NCBI GenBank assembly: GCA_019359495.1
Contig: JAHHHF010000104.1
Location: 1 to 41,313 of the forward strand
Length of the DNA stretch: 41,313 bases
Direction: 5' to 3'
From: Goleter apudmare HA4340-LM2
Lineage (GTDB): Bacteria > Cyanobacteriota > Cyanobacteriia > Cyanobacteriales > Nostocaceae
Shown in pieces: positions 41,237-41,313 of this stretch. How positions within the stretch are numbered: position 1 is the first letter of the stretch; the number at the start of each line of letters is the position of its first letter. The position numbers and the translations under genes were made by a program. The notes beneath the pieces were generated by a model. That model worked only from the letters and a program-made list of their open reading frames with translations, had not been told where the DNA came from and did no database searches.

Positions 41237-41289
41237 TGCACCCTGATAACTAACTCCCCGGTAGGACAACTTCCTGCTGGGGGTTTTTT
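41237..41289 (+). ncRNA. nsiR1: NsiR1 small RNA, unit 8 (last)
   Basis: Stem with CCTGCTGGGG. The terminator end is GGGGGTTTTTTAATC instead of GGGGGATTTTTTTTGGC, so the 3' end is a few bases shorter and the following sequence is unrelated. Spacer of the GTGCCAAATTTA type. Confidence 0.87.
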
Positions 41290-41313
41290 AATCTAAAAAT
41301 CTAATTCCTTCTA

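Larger units (their letters stand above)
40340..41289 (+). repeat. Tandem array of eight 122-bp NsiR1 units
   Basis: TCCGGA boxes begin at 40340, 40463, 40585, 40707, 40829, 40951, 41073 and 41195: a period of 122 bp (123 once). Every unit has TCCGGA, a TTAAAT hexamer 30 bp on, the invariant GGTAGATGCACCCTGATAAC, and a 10-bp terminator stem with a 7-nt ACAACTT loop and 6-9 T residues. The last unit ends in GGGTTTTTTAATC and the array stops there, so it is complete in this window. Confidence 0.97.

Noticed and set aside
40340-41289. CRISPR array
   Set aside because: The repeated part is almost the whole 122-bp unit, with no variable spacers; each unit has promoter and terminator signals instead.

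Overview
The window is chromosomal DNA of a filamentous, heterocyst-forming cyanobacterium of the Nostoc/Anabaena type. Evidence: photosystem II genes psbB and psbT, a magnesium-chelatase H subunit, a HetF-like CHAT protease next to an array that I read as the heterocyst small RNA NsiR1, many GCGATCGC (HIP1) octamers, and heptameter repeats (AAATAAC/AAATGAC) typical of these genomes. No rRNA, tRNA, transposase or CRISPR array was recognised by eye.

Layout. 1-3.4 kb (minus strand): a short cold-shock-domain ORF, then a peptide-type ABC permease and its lipoprotein substrate-binding protein, with a headless HicB remnant between them. 3.8-8.1 kb (plus): a small hypothetical gene, psbB, psbT with a clear terminator, a possibly structured leader, and rps1 (ribosomal protein S1) with a 3 x 75 bp in-frame repeat in its C-terminal tail. 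8.3-14.6 kb: HAD hydrolase, a VapC remnant, a TxlA-like thioredoxin, a NIL/2[4Fe-4S] protein, DUF3616, CHAD, a LURP-one-like protein and an N-acetylmuramoyl-L-alanine amidase. 15.4-20 kb: a ChlH/BchH gene carrying repeat sequences inside its reading frame, then a hicBA pair whose toxin gene has one internal stop. 20-24 kb: potassium channel with RCK domain, argD, NUDIX hydrolase, folK. 24-30.7 kb: class A penicillin-binding protein, SLH/OprB porin, and a divergent iron/B12-type ABC permease and ATPase. 30.8-36.8 kb (minus): an Rpn-type nuclease remnant, then RND pump, membrane-fusion adaptor and TetR regulator with a dyad-rich operator over its own -10 box. 37.2-41.3 kb: hetF (minus), and divergent from it a 122-bp tandem array of eight near-identical small-RNA units, each with TCCGGA, a -10-like hexamer and an intrinsic terminator, plus one diverged unit in the hetF leader and two more doubtful, decayed ones.

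How it fits together. Most of the window is housekeeping (photosynthesis, chlorophyll, translation, arginine, folate, cell wall) mixed with transport modules. The most informative locus is hetF/nsiR1: the diverged unit lies about 150-240 bp upstream of hetF on the opposite strand and could make RNA antisense to the hetF leader. A second theme is genome erosion: four toxin or nuclease genes (HicB, VapC, HicA, Rpn) survive only as fragments or with a nonsense codon. A third is dispersed repeats that have entered protein-coding sequence (ChlH, S1) or sit directly against start codons.
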